A stretch of 64,000 nucleotides of DNA from Azoarcus olearius (GCF_001682385.1 NZ_CP016210.1:3968001-4032000); one strand, 5' to 3'. Positions 37,030-46,430 are shown, numbered from the stretch's first letter. Numbers and translations are program-made. Notes: generated by a model not told the origin, from the letters alone.

Positions 37030-38832
37030 TTAGCTTTCGGCGGCCTCCGCCTCGTCGCGGAACTGCATCGCATGAAGCCGCGCATACGCGCCGCCGGCCG
37101 CCAGCAGTTCAGCATGGCTGCCGCGCTCCACGATGCGGCCCTGCTCCATCACCATGATCACGTCGGCCTTCTCGATGGTCGACAGCCGGTGCGCGATCAC
37201 CAGCGTGGTACGGCCGCGCATCGCGCTGTCGAGCGCGGCCTGGATATGGCGTTCGGACTCGGTGTCGAGTGCCGAGGTGGCTTCGTCGAGAATCAGAATG
37301 GGCGCGTCCTTCAGCAGCGCGCGCGCGATCGCGAGGCGCTGGCGCTGCCCCCCTGACAGCATCACGCCGTTCTCGCCCACCAGGGTGTCGAAGCCCTGCG
37401 GCAGGCGGTCGATGAACTCGCGCGCGTAGGCGGCTTCCGCGGCGGCCTCGACCTGCGCGCGCGGCGCTTCGGCGAGATCACCGTAGGCGATGTTGTTGGC
37501 GACGGTATCGTTGAACAGCGTCACCTGCTGGGTCACCAACGCGATGTGGCGGCGCAGGTTGCGCAACGTGTAATCCTCGACCTCGACGCCATCGAGCAGG
37601 ATCTGGCCCTGCTCATGGTGGTAGAAGCGCGGCACCAGGCTCGCCAGCGTCGATTTGCCGCTGCCGGAACGCCCCACCAGCGCCACCATCTGGCCCGGTT
37701 CGACGACGAAGCTGATGTCGTCCAGCACCACCCGCTCGGTGCCCGGATAGCGGAAGCTCAGGCCGCGCACTTCCAGCCTGCCGGCGATGCGCTCGCGCTC
37801 CACCGTGCCGCGGTCCAGCTCGGCCGGCTCGTCGAGCTGCTCGAAGATGCTCTCCGCACCGGCGACGCCCTTCTGTACCGTGGAACTGACTTCGGACAAC
37901 TGGCGGATCGGCTTGGGCAACAGGCCGGCGGCGGTGATGTAGGCGACGAGGTCGCCGGGCGAAGCGTCGCCACGCAGCAACAGCACCAGGAACAGCAACG
38001 CCGCCATCGCCACATAGGTAACCAGTTGCAGCATCGGCGTGTAGGTGGCGCCGGTCTTCACCATGCGCAACTGCTTGGCGGTGTTGTCTTCGCTGGCGGC
38101 CTGGAAACGGCGCGACTCGTAAGCCTCGCCGCCGAAGCTGCGCACGACGCGGTAGCCCTGGATGGTCTCCGAGGCGATGTGCGTGACATCGCCCATCGCC
38201 ACCTGGATCTTCTTGCTCTGCTTGCGGAACTTGCGGCTCGCGCTGGTCACCATCAGCCCGATCACCGGCAGGATGGCCACCATCACCAGGGTCAGCTTCC
38301 AGTTCATCCACAACAGGTAGCCGAACAGGAACACCACGGTCAGCCCTTCGCGGATCACCACCTTGATCGCATCGGTGGCGGCGCCGGTGACCATCGTGAC
38401 GTTGAAGGTGATGCGCGATACCAGATGGCCGGAGTTGTGGTTGTCGAAATAGCGGTTGGGCAGCCGCAGCAGGCTGTCGAACAGCGCCATCCGCAAGTCG
38501 TGCACCAGCCCCAGCGAAACCTTGGCGAGAAAGTAGTTGCCCAGGTAGGAGCCGATGCCCTGCCACACCACGATCAGGATGATCAGCACCGGCACCGCCG
38601 ACATCAGCGGCAGGCTGGCGAGCAGCGGCACGCCGGTGAACGGCGTCGCGCCCGGGTCGTTGAGCCCGTCGACGAAATACTTGATCACCCCGGCGAGCAT
38701 CGGCTGGGATGAAGCGAAGATCAGAAAGCCGACAATGCTCAGGACGAATTGTCCGACATAGGGGCGGACGTAACCGAGCAGGCGAAAGTAGATTCTGAGA
38801 CTGGATGGAGCCGGCGCATCGGCGCGAGACAT
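37030..38832 (-). CDS. msbA: Lipid A export ABC transporter MsbA
   Basis: This 600-residue half-transporter flips lipid A-core across the inner membrane. The N-terminal domain has six helices (about residues 20-310), with ESRRF- and LSEVSSTVQKG-like family segments. The C-terminal ATPase domain has Walker A (GRSGSGKST), Q-loop (VTQQVTLF), signature (LSGGQRQR), Walker B (ILILDEATSALD) and H-loop (IAHRLST). The start at 38832 (MSRADAP) gives the normal length; the frame is open to 38874. Next to core-assembly genes, a lipid A substrate is the natural reading. Confidence 0.93.
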   Translation of the reverse strand: MSRADAPAPSSLRIYFRLLGYVRPYVGQFVLSIVGFLIFASSQPMLAGVIKYFVDGLNDPGATPFTGVPLLASLPLMSAVPVLIILIVVWQGIGSYLGNYFLAKVSLGLVHDLRMALFDSLLRLPNRYFDNHNSGHLVSRITFNVTMVTGAATDAIKVVIREGLTVVFLFGYLLWMNWKLTLVMVAILPVIGLMVTSASRKFRKQSKKIQVAMGDVTHIASETIQGYRVVRSFGGEAYESRRFQAASEDNTAKQLRMVKTGATYTPMLQLVTYVAMAALLFLVLLLRGDASPGDLVAYITAAGLLPKPIRQLSEVSSTVQKGVAGAESIFEQLDEPAELDRGTVERERIAGRLEVRGLSFRYPGTERVVLDDISFVVEPGQMVALVGRSGSGKSTLASLVPRFYHHEQGQILLDGVEVEDYTLRNLRRHIALVTQQVTLFNDTVANNIAYGDLAEAPRAQVEAAAEAAYAREFIDRLPQGFDTLVGENGVMLSGGQRQRLAIARALLKDAPILILDEATSALDTESERHIQAALDSAMRGRTTLVIAHRLSTIEKADVIMVMEQGRIVERGSHAELLAAGGAYARLHAMQFRDEAEAAES

Positions 38833-39007
38833 GAGGACTACCCGGACAGCAAGATGCGCGATGCTACCACGCACCCCCGGTGCTCACTGTGGCGCCGCCG
38901 CCCGCGCCGCGCGGGAACCGGGGTCGATGCAGGAATAGGTCGTCAAGCGGGGGCGCTGGACGCCGCGGCGTGCGCCGCCATGCTCGCACACGCTAGAATC
39001 GCGCCCC

Positions 39008-39649
39008 ATGAGAACCAAGGCGGCGCTGCGCGCACTCGGACACGAGGACTACCTGAAGCTGCGCGAAGGCGCCCGCATCATCGAGGCCGATGGCCACGGC
39101 GACAAGGTGCTGCTGCTGCCGGACGGCAACTACATCAAGCTCTTCCGCCGCAAACGGCTGCTAAGCTCGTCCTCGCTCTATCCGTATGCACTCCGTTTCG
39201 CCGACAACCTGGATGCCTTGCGCAGCCGCGGGATTCCCTGCCCGGAACTGATCGCGCTGTACCGCGTGGCGGCAATCGAACGCGACGCGGTGCACTACCG
39301 TCCGCTGGCGGGCACCACCGTACGGCACCTGCTCAAGAACGGGATTCCGGCCGCGGAAGCGCCGGCGCTGCGAAAGGCCCTGGGCGAGTTCGTGGCCCAT
39401 CTGCACGGGCTCGGGGTGTATTTCCGCTCCCTCCACCTCGGCAATGTGGTGCTCACGCCGGAGCGCCGCTTCGGCCTGATCGACGTGTCCGACATGAGCG
39501 TGTTTCGCGCGCCGCTCGGCGGGCTGCGGCGCGCCCGCAACATGAAGCACCTGCTGCGCTACCGCGCCGAAGCGGCGTGGCTGGGCGAGGACGACGGCTT
39601 TTTTTCCGCCTACAACCAGGCCTCGGGGCGCCGGCTCGGCCCGACCTGA
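39008..39649 (+). CDS. Kinase-like protein (toluene-tolerance / PA4998-like), no catalytic Asp
   Basis: This is a 213-residue LPS-kinase/BUD32-like protein, of the kind sometimes annotated as toluene tolerance protein. The probable ATP lysine is in YIKLFRRKRLL, and the metal-site-like Asp is in GLIDVSDMSVF. The catalytic loop is YFRSLHLGNVVL (R140-S141-L142-H143-L144-G145-N146), so the usual HxD is missing while the asparagine remains. Such genes lie between msbA and waaL in Pseudomonas (PA4998), the same position as here. Divergent from msbA, convergent with waaL. It may phosphorylate core sugar by a changed mechanism or be a pseudokinase; function is not known. Confidence 0.78.
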   Translation: MRTKAALRALGHEDYLKLREGARIIEADGHGDKVLLLPDGNYIKLFRRKRLLSSSSLYPYALRFADNLDALRSRGIPCPELIALYRVAAIERDAVHYRPLAGTTVRHLLKNGIPAAEAPALRKALGEFVAHLHGLGVYFRSLHLGNVVLTPERRFGLIDVSDMSVFRAPLGGLRRARNMKHLLRYRAEAAWLGEDDGFFSAYNQASGRRLGPT

Positions 39650-39656
39650 AGATGGA

Positions 39657-40814
39657 TCATCCGTCGCGGGCACGCAGGTAGGCGGCGAGCGCGGGACGGC
39701 CGACATCGATCAAGGCCATCAACGTCGGCACCCAGAAGAACACCCACAAGGGACGCGGGGACGACACCAGGCCGCTGGTGGCCGTCGCCACGCCGCCCCA
39801 CCCCACCAGCGCAACCAGCAACCAGCGCGAGCGCACCCGCCACCCCTGCACGAACAGCAGCCCCAGCAGCGCCAGCAGCAAGCCGGCCGCCACGGCCCCG
39901 CCGTGATAGAACATCGACACGTAGGCGCTGTGCGGATGGAAGAACTCCCCGGCAAAGCGGTAGTCGTCGCGCCCGCAGCCCAGCACGGCATTACAGTCCG
40001 CCAGCACCCGGCGCAACGCGTCCGCCCAGATGTCGAGCCGGTAGCTCAGGCCGCGTTCGCTCAACGTCTGGCCCAGGCCTGACCACGCCAGCACCAGCAC
40101 CACCGTCCCGGCCGCCACCACGCCGGCGCCCACCAGGCGCCGCTGCACGATGTAAGCCGCGATGAACAGCCCGAACCCGAGCAGGGCCGAACGTGCCTGG
40201 AAGATCATCGCGCACAGTACGCACGCGGCCGTCAGCACCAGCAGGCCCACTGCGTGCGCCCAGCGCGAGGCAGCCGCAAGCCGCGCCTCCAGGACGAACA
40301 TCCAGCCGAACACGAGCGCACTGGTAATCAGCAAAGCGGCATAGACCGGGTTGGCGCTCTGCCCCCACAGCTCCACCCGCACCCAGATGCCATCGGCGTG
40401 GTAGGCCTGCAACCACAGCACCGTGGCGCAGGCCAGCATGGCGACGGCGACAAGGGCAAACCCGGCGAAAGCCTGCTCCACGCCGGGACGCGTCCGCTCC
40501 AGCATCACGCAGGCGAGGTACAGCGCCAGCAGGTACAGCCCCTCGCGCAGGAAGGACAGGTCGCGTGCAGCGAGCCACAGCACCAGCCCGGCGGCGAGCG
40601 CGAACACCGCCGGTGCGACCGCGAATACACGCGTTGCCACGCGCGGCCGGCACAGCCACCACAGCAGCGCCGGCAGGCCGACACCCGCGTAGAAGATGTT
40701 GTTGGTGCCCTTGGCGGACAAAGGCGCGAAGAACGACACCAGGAAAAGAAACAGGACCGCCGCCGCGACCGCGGGCCAGCGGCTGGATGACGTCATGCCG
40801 ATCGCCGACGTCAT
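39657..40814 (-). CDS. waaL: O-antigen ligase WaaL
   Basis: This is a 385-residue inner-membrane protein with about 11 hydrophobic helices and the Wzy_C/O-antigen ligase pattern. The large periplasmic loop ends in FFHPHSAYVSMFYHGG, the family motif carrying the essential histidine. A QARSALLGFG arginine block lies before it. It joins O-polysaccharide from undecaprenyl diphosphate to lipid A-core. Two in-frame ATGs (40814 and 40796) are both plausible. It starts four bases after the pyruvyltransferase-family gene stop and is the last gene of the leftward core-decoration block. Family-level confidence is high; ligase rather than polymerase is inferred from location beside core genes. Confidence 0.86.
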   Translation of the reverse strand: MTSAIGMTSSSRWPAVAAAVLFLFLVSFFAPLSAKGTNNIFYAGVGLPALLWWLCRPRVATRVFAVAPAVFALAAGLVLWLAARDLSFLREGLYLLALYLACVMLERTRPGVEQAFAGFALVAVAMLACATVLWLQAYHADGIWVRVELWGQSANPVYAALLITSALVFGWMFVLEARLAAASRWAHAVGLLVLTAACVLCAMIFQARSALLGFGLFIAAYIVQRRLVGAGVVAAGTVVLVLAWSGLGQTLSERGLSYRLDIWADALRRVLADCNAVLGCGRDDYRFAGEFFHPHSAYVSMFYHGGAVAAGLLLALLGLLFVQGWRVRSRWLLVALVGWGGVATATSGLVSSPRPLWVFFWVPTLMALIDVGRPALAAYLRARDG

Positions 40815-40817
40815 GCC

Positions 40818-41618
40818 TCAGAGCGACGGGAACGCCGCCAGCAGGCCGGCCTTGACGGTCTCCAGCCGGGGCCGGCAGTAGTTGCCCACCAGTCGCTCCG
40901 CATCGGCCGCGGTGGCGGCGGCGAGATCGGCCGCGCCCAGGCTGGCCGGTTCGTCCAGGCCGAATGCCGAGTAGTAATCAACGAACTTGAAGTCGGAGAT
41001 CTTGCCCTGCGACAGGGTGACGCGCCGGTTGGGCACGCCGAACGCGTCGGCGACGATCAGGCCGTGCATGCTGGAGGACAGGATGAAATGGCAGGACTGG
41101 ATCGCACGCAACACTTCTTCCACCGGCCAGTAGACGTCGATGATGCAGACGCCGGGCTGGCTGGCGACCTGCCGGACCGCGTCCGCATCCCGATCGACGT
41201 AATGGGGGATCACGCCCAGCGTGTAGCGCTTGTCCGGGCGCGGCCGGCCCTCCCACCATTCGCGCGCGAGCAGGCCCGGATCGCCGAGCGCGACGTTGCC
41301 CGGGTCGCCCTCGATCTGCGCCCGGGTTTGCGCGCCGCGCACCGCGTGGTAGTGGTGACGGCCCGAGAACACCCGCCCCGGCGCATCGGTGCCGCTGCCC
41401 CAGACGTGCAGCCGGCGCGGCAGCAGGAAGCGCTTGGCCTTGGATTCGCGATTCATGATCGAGCCGATCGCCATCATGTCGGCCTTGTGGATCGGCGCGT
41501 ACTCGACCGGGCGGCGCGAGGCCATCTCGACGATCAGCGGCGACAGGTAGTCGCCGAAGTTGCGCTGGGCGGGATCGTCGCGGCCCTTGCCGCGGCACCA
41601 ATAGAGTTTGATCGTCAT
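40818..41618 (-). CDS. Polysaccharide pyruvyltransferase family protein
   Basis: This is a 266-residue cytoplasmic protein of the polysaccharide pyruvyl transferase (CsaB/ExoV-like) family. The N-terminus has the typical NFGDYLSPLIVE; the C-terminal lobe has SSSMHGLIVADAFGVPNRR, the conserved SxxHGxxxA motif. Members attach pyruvate as a ketal to sugars, using phosphoenolpyruvate, and some members have other activities. The gene lies between waaL and a glycosyltransferase gene, so the target is probably a core or O-antigen sugar. A 52-base gap precedes it, with only a weak ribosome site. Confidence 0.82.
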   Translation of the reverse strand: MTIKLYWCRGKGRDDPAQRNFGDYLSPLIVEMASRRPVEYAPIHKADMMAIGSIMNRESKAKRFLLPRRLHVWGSGTDAPGRVFSGRHHYHAVRGAQTRAQIEGDPGNVALGDPGLLAREWWEGRPRPDKRYTLGVIPHYVDRDADAVRQVASQPGVCIIDVYWPVEEVLRAIQSCHFILSSSMHGLIVADAFGVPNRRVTLSQGKISDFKFVDYYSAFGLDEPASLGAADLAAATAADAERLVGNYCRPRLETVKAGLLAAFPSL

Positions 41619-41670
41619 GTTCGCGAAGCTCGTGGTTCGGGCGCCAGCGATGGCGTGCGCCCGGCTGTAT

Positions 41671-42627
41671 TCAGAGGCCCACCCGCAGTCGCAGGCGGTC
41701 GAGCCAGCCCAGCGGCGGGTGCGCGCGCAAGGGCGGCGCCAGCGCCTCGGCGATGCGGCGGCCGAGCACGTCGAAACGGAAGTCGCGCTCGACCAGGGCC
41801 TGGCCGGCCGCGGCGATTCGCTCGGTCAGCGCCGCGTCGGCGCGCAGCACGGCGAGCTTGGTGCTCAGTTCCTCGGCGCTGCGGTAGAGCACCACGGTTT
41901 CCATGTCACGGAAACCCAGCGCGGCGTTCTCCGCCTCGCCCTGGTCGTAGGCGCACAGCACGCAGCCGCAGGCCATGGCCTCGAAGTTCTTGATCATGTA
42001 CTCGCCGATTCCGACATCCGGGCTGACGAAGAAGCGGATGCGGTTGAGCGTGCGCAGGTAGTCCTCGCCCGATGCGGTACGCGTGACCAGCAACTGCTCG
42101 CGCGCGGCAATCTCGTCCAGCATCGCGCGCCGCCCGGTATAGACGGCGCTCTTGGTGCTGCCGACGAAAGCGAGTTCGATGTCGCGCGCGAGGCCGAGGT
42201 TGCGCAGCACGGCCGGGTCGTAGCCCTTGGGCACGAACACCGCGTCGTAGCCCTCGGCACGCAGGCGTTCGCTGACCGTGTAGCCGGAGCTGATGACCCG
42301 CGCCCACGGCAGTTTTGCGTAATGGCGGCTGAACTTGCCCTGGTACTTGCCCGGGAAGTAGTTCTGGCAGGCGTCGTGTTCGAGGATGACCAGGTTGGGC
42401 ACGGTGCGGATGAAGGGCACCTGGCGGATCTCCTGCTTGAAGCGCAGGAAGAACACGATGCGCTCGTAGGCGTTGACGTCCACCTCGCGGCGGAAATAGC
42501 GCCGCAGGTTGGCCTGGTCCGCCTTGCCGACCCAGCGCAGATCACAATCGGTGTGCGCGGCGATGCCCTCGTAGAGGCGGTCGAGGATGACGCGCTGCTC
42601 CTTCTGCACCAGCAGCAGGATCTTCAT
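41671..42627 (-). CDS. Glycosyltransferase (GT-B, Glyco_trans_1_2-like)
   Basis: This is a 318-residue protein. The N-terminal part is unusual (LLLVQKEQRVILDRLYEGI), but the C-terminal part has a clear retaining GT-B signature, YMIKNFEAMACGCVLCAYDQGE, with two glutamates seven apart. VPKGYDPAVL and ELAFVGSTKS mark the linker and donor-site strand. It belongs near the CgeB/DUF3880 type. The ATG at 42627 overlaps the stop of the gene before it (ATGA at 42624). The donor and acceptor sugars are unknown; context suggests LPS outer core. Confidence 0.82.
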   Translation of the reverse strand: MKILLLVQKEQRVILDRLYEGIAAHTDCDLRWVGKADQANLRRYFRREVDVNAYERIVFFLRFKQEIRQVPFIRTVPNLVILEHDACQNYFPGKYQGKFSRHYAKLPWARVISSGYTVSERLRAEGYDAVFVPKGYDPAVLRNLGLARDIELAFVGSTKSAVYTGRRAMLDEIAAREQLLVTRTASGEDYLRTLNRIRFFVSPDVGIGEYMIKNFEAMACGCVLCAYDQGEAENAALGFRDMETVVLYRSAEELSTKLAVLRADAALTERIAAAGQALVERDFRFDVLGRRIAEALAPPLRAHPPLGWLDRLRLRVGL

Positions 42628-43526
42628 GCGCCAGCCCCTGCGTCCGCTGCATGGAATCCCTGCGCGTCGATCACCCAACGCCCGGTGGCCGCGAGCGCGC
42701 GTACCGCATCCGCGGGCGGCGGCACCAGGCCGCGCCAGGCGTGCTTCTTCCACACGACAAAGTGGAAATAGGGGAAACGGCGCTCGCCGTCGCGGTCGTT
42801 GGTCAGGCGGCCATGATCCCAGGACCAGCGCGACGGGAATTCGAAGCCGCCATCCACCCAGGGCACCTTGGCGTCCGGCGTGGAGAAGGCCTCGATGAAC
42901 TCCGCGCGCCGGCGCCAGCGATTGAAGCGGCCGGCGAACTCGGCGAGCGGCTGCGGCCAGTTCTTGCGGCGGATGAAGATGCGGCTGAAGGCACCTTCGT
43001 CGAGCGCGTGATGGACGTTGTCCACCAGGCGCTGCTGCCAGTTGGGCATGCGGCGGAACAGTTCGCGCATGTCGGCGGTATTGCGCAGCAGGCAGCAATG
43101 GCCGGACACCCGCCGCGCGTGAGTGGCGTAGAGGTCCTTGCCGGCCAGCCGCTCGGCGGTGAAGTAGGCGCGCAGATCGCCCCAGACGAGGTCGATGTCG
43201 CCAAAGCCCCAGAAGTCGTAGCCCGCGAGTTCAGCCTCGTGGATGTAACCGAGCGCCGGCTTGAGGTCGCACAGCTTGTAGGGGTTGGCGGGGTGGAAAT
43301 CGATGCCGAGGCGCGCCGACACGCGATTGCAGTAATCGGCGTAGGACGTGGCGATCACCCGCACGTTGGGCGGGCAGTCCGGCAGTTCGCCGCAATCGGA
43401 AAACAGCAGCCAGTCGACGCTCGGGTTGGCGCGGCAGCTGGCGAGGAAGAACGGCATCCAGAACGGCCACTGGCCGAAATACGGGATGACGAAGCACAGG
43501 CTGGGCGTACGGCCTGCGACGCTCAT
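42624..43526 (-). CDS. DUF6625-type putative glycosyltransferase
   Basis: This is a 300-residue soluble protein with a GT-A-like look. It begins CFVIPYFGQWPFWMPFF, followed by NPSVDWLLFSDC, and has an acidic DxD-type site, GFGDIDLVWGD. KLCDLKPALGYIHE and VPWVDGGF are further conserved blocks. I recall this family as DUF6625, found in capsule and LPS loci with no proven activity. It overlaps its neighbours on both sides by four bases, so it is surely part of the core-decoration operon. Glycosyl transfer is inferred. Confidence 0.76.
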   Translation of the reverse strand: MSVAGRTPSLCFVIPYFGQWPFWMPFFLASCRANPSVDWLLFSDCGELPDCPPNVRVIATSYADYCNRVSARLGIDFHPANPYKLCDLKPALGYIHEAELAGYDFWGFGDIDLVWGDLRAYFTAERLAGKDLYATHARRVSGHCCLLRNTADMRELFRRMPNWQQRLVDNVHHALDEGAFSRIFIRRKNWPQPLAEFAGRFNRWRRRAEFIEAFSTPDAKVPWVDGGFEFPSRWSWDHGRLTNDRDGERRFPYFHFVVWKKHAWRGLVPPPADAVRALAATGRWVIDAQGFHAADAGAGA

Positions 43527-44653
43527 CGGATGCTCTCCCGCCCGAGCGCGTCCTGCACCATGGGCAGGGCGAAGAAGCGCTGGCGCGCCGCCTCGTCGGA
43601 GAAATACGCGCGCAGCCGCGCCAGCGCCGCCTCGGCGCCCGCAGTGCGCTGCGCGTCGGACCAGCCGGCATGCGCCACGATCAGCCGCGCGAGCGCCGCA
43701 TCGTCGCCGAGCGGGAACAGCGCCCCCGCATCGCCCACCACCTCCGGCGCGCCGCCGCAGTCGGTGGCGACCACCGGCACGCCGGCGGCCATCGCCTCCA
43801 GCAGCACCATGCCGAAGGGCTCATGGTCCGAGCTGAGCGCGAAGAGGTCGAAGGCGGAGAACGCCGTCCTGGCGTTGGGCACCTGGCCGAGGAAGCGCAC
43901 CGCGTCGGCAATACCGAGTTCGGCGGCCTGCGCCTTCAGCTTGGCTTCCAGCCGTCCCTTGCCGAGGATGGCCACCAGCGCGCCGGTCGGCAGCGCAGCG
44001 CGCGCACGGGCGAAGGCACGCAGCAGCGTGGCCTGATCCTTGTCCGGATGCAGGCGGCCGACGTTGCCGATCACGTAGGCATCCTGCGGCAGGCCGAGGC
44101 GCTCACGCGCGGCAGCGCGCGGCAGCACGTCGGCGCGCACCGCGTCGACGTCAATACGGTTGTGCAGGGTTTCGATGCGGTCGGCCGGCCACGACGGCAC
44201 GCCGCGGCGGATGTCGTCGCGAATCGCGTCCGACACGCCGAGCAGGCCGAGACGCTTGCCGAACCAGCGCGCGAAGAGCTGGTGCGACCGCCGCTCGTAG
44301 TCGCCGAAGGCGTGATGCACGCCGATCACCGGCAATTTCGTCGCCCAGCACGAGATGAAGATCGGCTTGAAGCGGTGCGCCAGGATCATGCGCACGTCGC
44401 GCGCGGCGACGATCTCGCGCAGCCGGCGCATCGCGTCGAGCTTGAGGCCGCGCACGTCCTTGCCGTCGTAGTCGAGGTAGATCACCTCGTCGGAGGCGGA
44501 CAGCGCGGTCACCTCGTCGCTGGGCGGGTCGGTCAGGTAGACCGTGGTGACCTTGTAGGGCGTGTCGCGGAACAGCACCGCGTACTGCCGCGCCACATCG
44601 GCGAAGGGGCCGTAGTGGCAGTGGCAGAACTGCAGGATGCGGGGCTCAGCCAA
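43523..44653 (-). CDS. Glycosyltransferase family 4
   Basis: This is a 376-residue GT-B enzyme with both Glyco_transf_4 (N-terminal) and Glycos_transf_1 (C-terminal) domains. The Rossmann linker has the IGNVGRLHPDKDQATLLRA segment, and the donor-binding motif is SSDHEPFGMVLLEAMAAG, followed by VVATDCGGAPEVV. It overlaps the carbamoyltransferase gene by eight bases at its start and the DUF6625 gene by four at its end. It resembles Pseudomonas WapH-type core transferases by position. The sugar is unknown. Confidence 0.87.
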   Translation of the reverse strand: MAEPRILQFCHCHYGPFADVARQYAVLFRDTPYKVTTVYLTDPPSDEVTALSASDEVIYLDYDGKDVRGLKLDAMRRLREIVAARDVRMILAHRFKPIFISCWATKLPVIGVHHAFGDYERRSHQLFARWFGKRLGLLGVSDAIRDDIRRGVPSWPADRIETLHNRIDVDAVRADVLPRAAARERLGLPQDAYVIGNVGRLHPDKDQATLLRAFARARAALPTGALVAILGKGRLEAKLKAQAAELGIADAVRFLGQVPNARTAFSAFDLFALSSDHEPFGMVLLEAMAAGVPVVATDCGGAPEVVGDAGALFPLGDDAALARLIVAHAGWSDAQRTAGAEAALARLRAYFSDEAARQRFFALPMVQDALGRESIR

Positions 44654-46430
44654 GGCTGGCCTCCGCGGCGCCGGCCTCCAGCTGCACGCCCGGCTTGACC
44701 ACCAGGATGTCTTCCATGATCAGGTACTCGAGGTCCGAGCCGTAGAACATGTTGAGCGCGTCGGTGGGCGAGCAGATCATCGGTTCGCCGCGGCGGTTGA
44801 GCGAGGTGTTGAGCGCCACGCCGTTGCCGGTGAGCTTTTCGAGTTCGACCATGAGGTCGTAGTAGCGCGGGTTGTATTCGCGCTTCAACACCTGGGCGCG
44901 GGCGGTGCCGTCTTCATGCACCACTTCGGGCACACGCGTCTTCCATTCCTCGGCAACCTCGAAGGTGAAGGTCATGAAGGGCGCGGGGTGGTCGGTCTGC
45001 AGCATCTGCGGGCCGACGCGGTCGAGCATGCTCGGGCAGAAGGGCCGCCAGCGCTCGCGGAACTTGATCTGCTCGTTGATGCGGTCGGCCACGCCGGGGG
45101 CGCTCGGGCAGCCGAGGATGGAGCGCCCGCCAAGCGCGCGCGGGCCGAACTCCATGCGGCCCTGGAACCAGGCCACCGGGTTGCCGTCGGCGAGAATCTT
45201 CGCGATGCGCTGCGGCACTGCGGTGACGCCATTCTCGAGCTTGCGCCACTGCGGCTGCGCCGGGTGCCGGGCGCAGGCGGCGATGACGTCCTCGTTGGTA
45301 TAGCTGGGGCCGAGGTAGACGTGCTCCATCTTCTCGACCGGCACGCCGCGCGCTTCGGACACGTAGGAAGCAGCGCCGACCGCAGTGCCGGAGTCGCCGG
45401 AAGCCGGCTGCACGAACAGTTCCTTCACCTCTGGCCGGGCGATGATCTTCTGGTTGAGCTTGACGTTGAGCGCACCGCCGCCGGCGAAGGCGAGCTTGCC
45501 GGTTTCGCGCAGGATGTCGCCGAGGTAGTAGTCCATCATCTGCAGCGCGAGATCCTCGAACAGCTTCTGCATGCTCGCGGCGTAATGGATGTAGGGGTCG
45601 TCAGCGATGTCGCCCTCGCGCTTGGGGCCGAGCCAGTCGATCAGCTTGGGCGAGAAGTAGTAGCCCTTGCCCTTTTCCTTGTAGCGGCGGAAGCCGATCA
45701 CATTGGCGTAGTCGGTGTTGATCACCAGCTCGCCGTTCTCGAACTTCGCCAAACGTGAGAAATCGTATTTCTCGGCATCACCGTAGGGCGCCATGCCCAT
45801 CACCTTGTACTCGCCGTCGAGCATCTCGAAGCCGAGGTATTCGGTGAGCGCGCCGTAGAGGCCGCCGAGCGAATCCGGGTCGTAGAACTCCTTGATCTTG
45901 TGGATCTTGCCGTTCTCGCCCCAACCGAAAAAGGTGGTGGCGTATTCGCCCTTGCCGTCGATGCCCATGATCGCGGTCTTCTCGGTGAAGCCGGAGCAGT
46001 GATAGGCGCTGGAGGCGTGGGCGAGGTGGTGCTCGACCGGGACGATCTCGACCTTCTTCAGGTCGAAGCCGAGCTGCTGCAGGCACCATTCGATGCGGCG
46101 CTTGTAGCGGTAGTAGCGGCGGTTGCCGGCGAAAATGGCGTCCAGCCCGCGGTCGGGCGCGTACCAATAGCGCTTGGCGTAGTGCCAGCGCGCCTTCTCG
46201 GCGATGCTGATGGGCGCGAACGGGATCGCGACCACGTCCACGTCCTTGGGCTTGATGCCGGCGAAATCGAGACAGAAGCGGGCCGCCTCGTAGGGCATGC
46301 GGTTCTTGGCGTGCTTGTCGCGCACGAAGCGTTCTTCTTCCGCCGCGGCGACGAGCTTGCCGTCGATGTAGAGCGCGGCGGAGGGGTCGTGGGTGAGCGC
46401 GCCGGAAAGGCCGAGTATGGTCAATGCCAC
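44646..46430 (-). CDS. NodU-family carbamoyltransferase, WapO-like
   Basis: This is a 594-residue O-carbamoyltransferase. The N-terminal Kae1/ASKHA-like domain has LGLSGALTHDPSAALYIDG, EEERFVRDKH and VEHHLAHASSAYHCSGF, with metal-binding histidines. The C-terminal YrdC-like domain has FQGRMEFGPRALGGRSIL, FRERWRPFCPSML and LNTSLNRRGEP. In Pseudomonas aeruginosa the related WapO carbamoylates a core heptose, and gene context here is much the same. The start is GTG at 46430, with GAGG upstream. It leads a run of overlapping genes and probably has its promoter in the 63-base gap before it. Confidence 0.9.
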   Translation of the reverse strand: MALTILGLSGALTHDPSAALYIDGKLVAAAEEERFVRDKHAKNRMPYEAARFCLDFAGIKPKDVDVVAIPFAPISIAEKARWHYAKRYWYAPDRGLDAIFAGNRRYYRYKRRIEWCLQQLGFDLKKVEIVPVEHHLAHASSAYHCSGFTEKTAIMGIDGKGEYATTFFGWGENGKIHKIKEFYDPDSLGGLYGALTEYLGFEMLDGEYKVMGMAPYGDAEKYDFSRLAKFENGELVINTDYANVIGFRRYKEKGKGYYFSPKLIDWLGPKREGDIADDPYIHYAASMQKLFEDLALQMMDYYLGDILRETGKLAFAGGGALNVKLNQKIIARPEVKELFVQPASGDSGTAVGAASYVSEARGVPVEKMEHVYLGPSYTNEDVIAACARHPAQPQWRKLENGVTAVPQRIAKILADGNPVAWFQGRMEFGPRALGGRSILGCPSAPGVADRINEQIKFRERWRPFCPSMLDRVGPQMLQTDHPAPFMTFTFEVAEEWKTRVPEVVHEDGTARAQVLKREYNPRYYDLMVELEKLTGNGVALNTSLNRRGEPMICSPTDALNMFYGSDLEYLIMEDILVVKPGVQLEAGAAEASLG

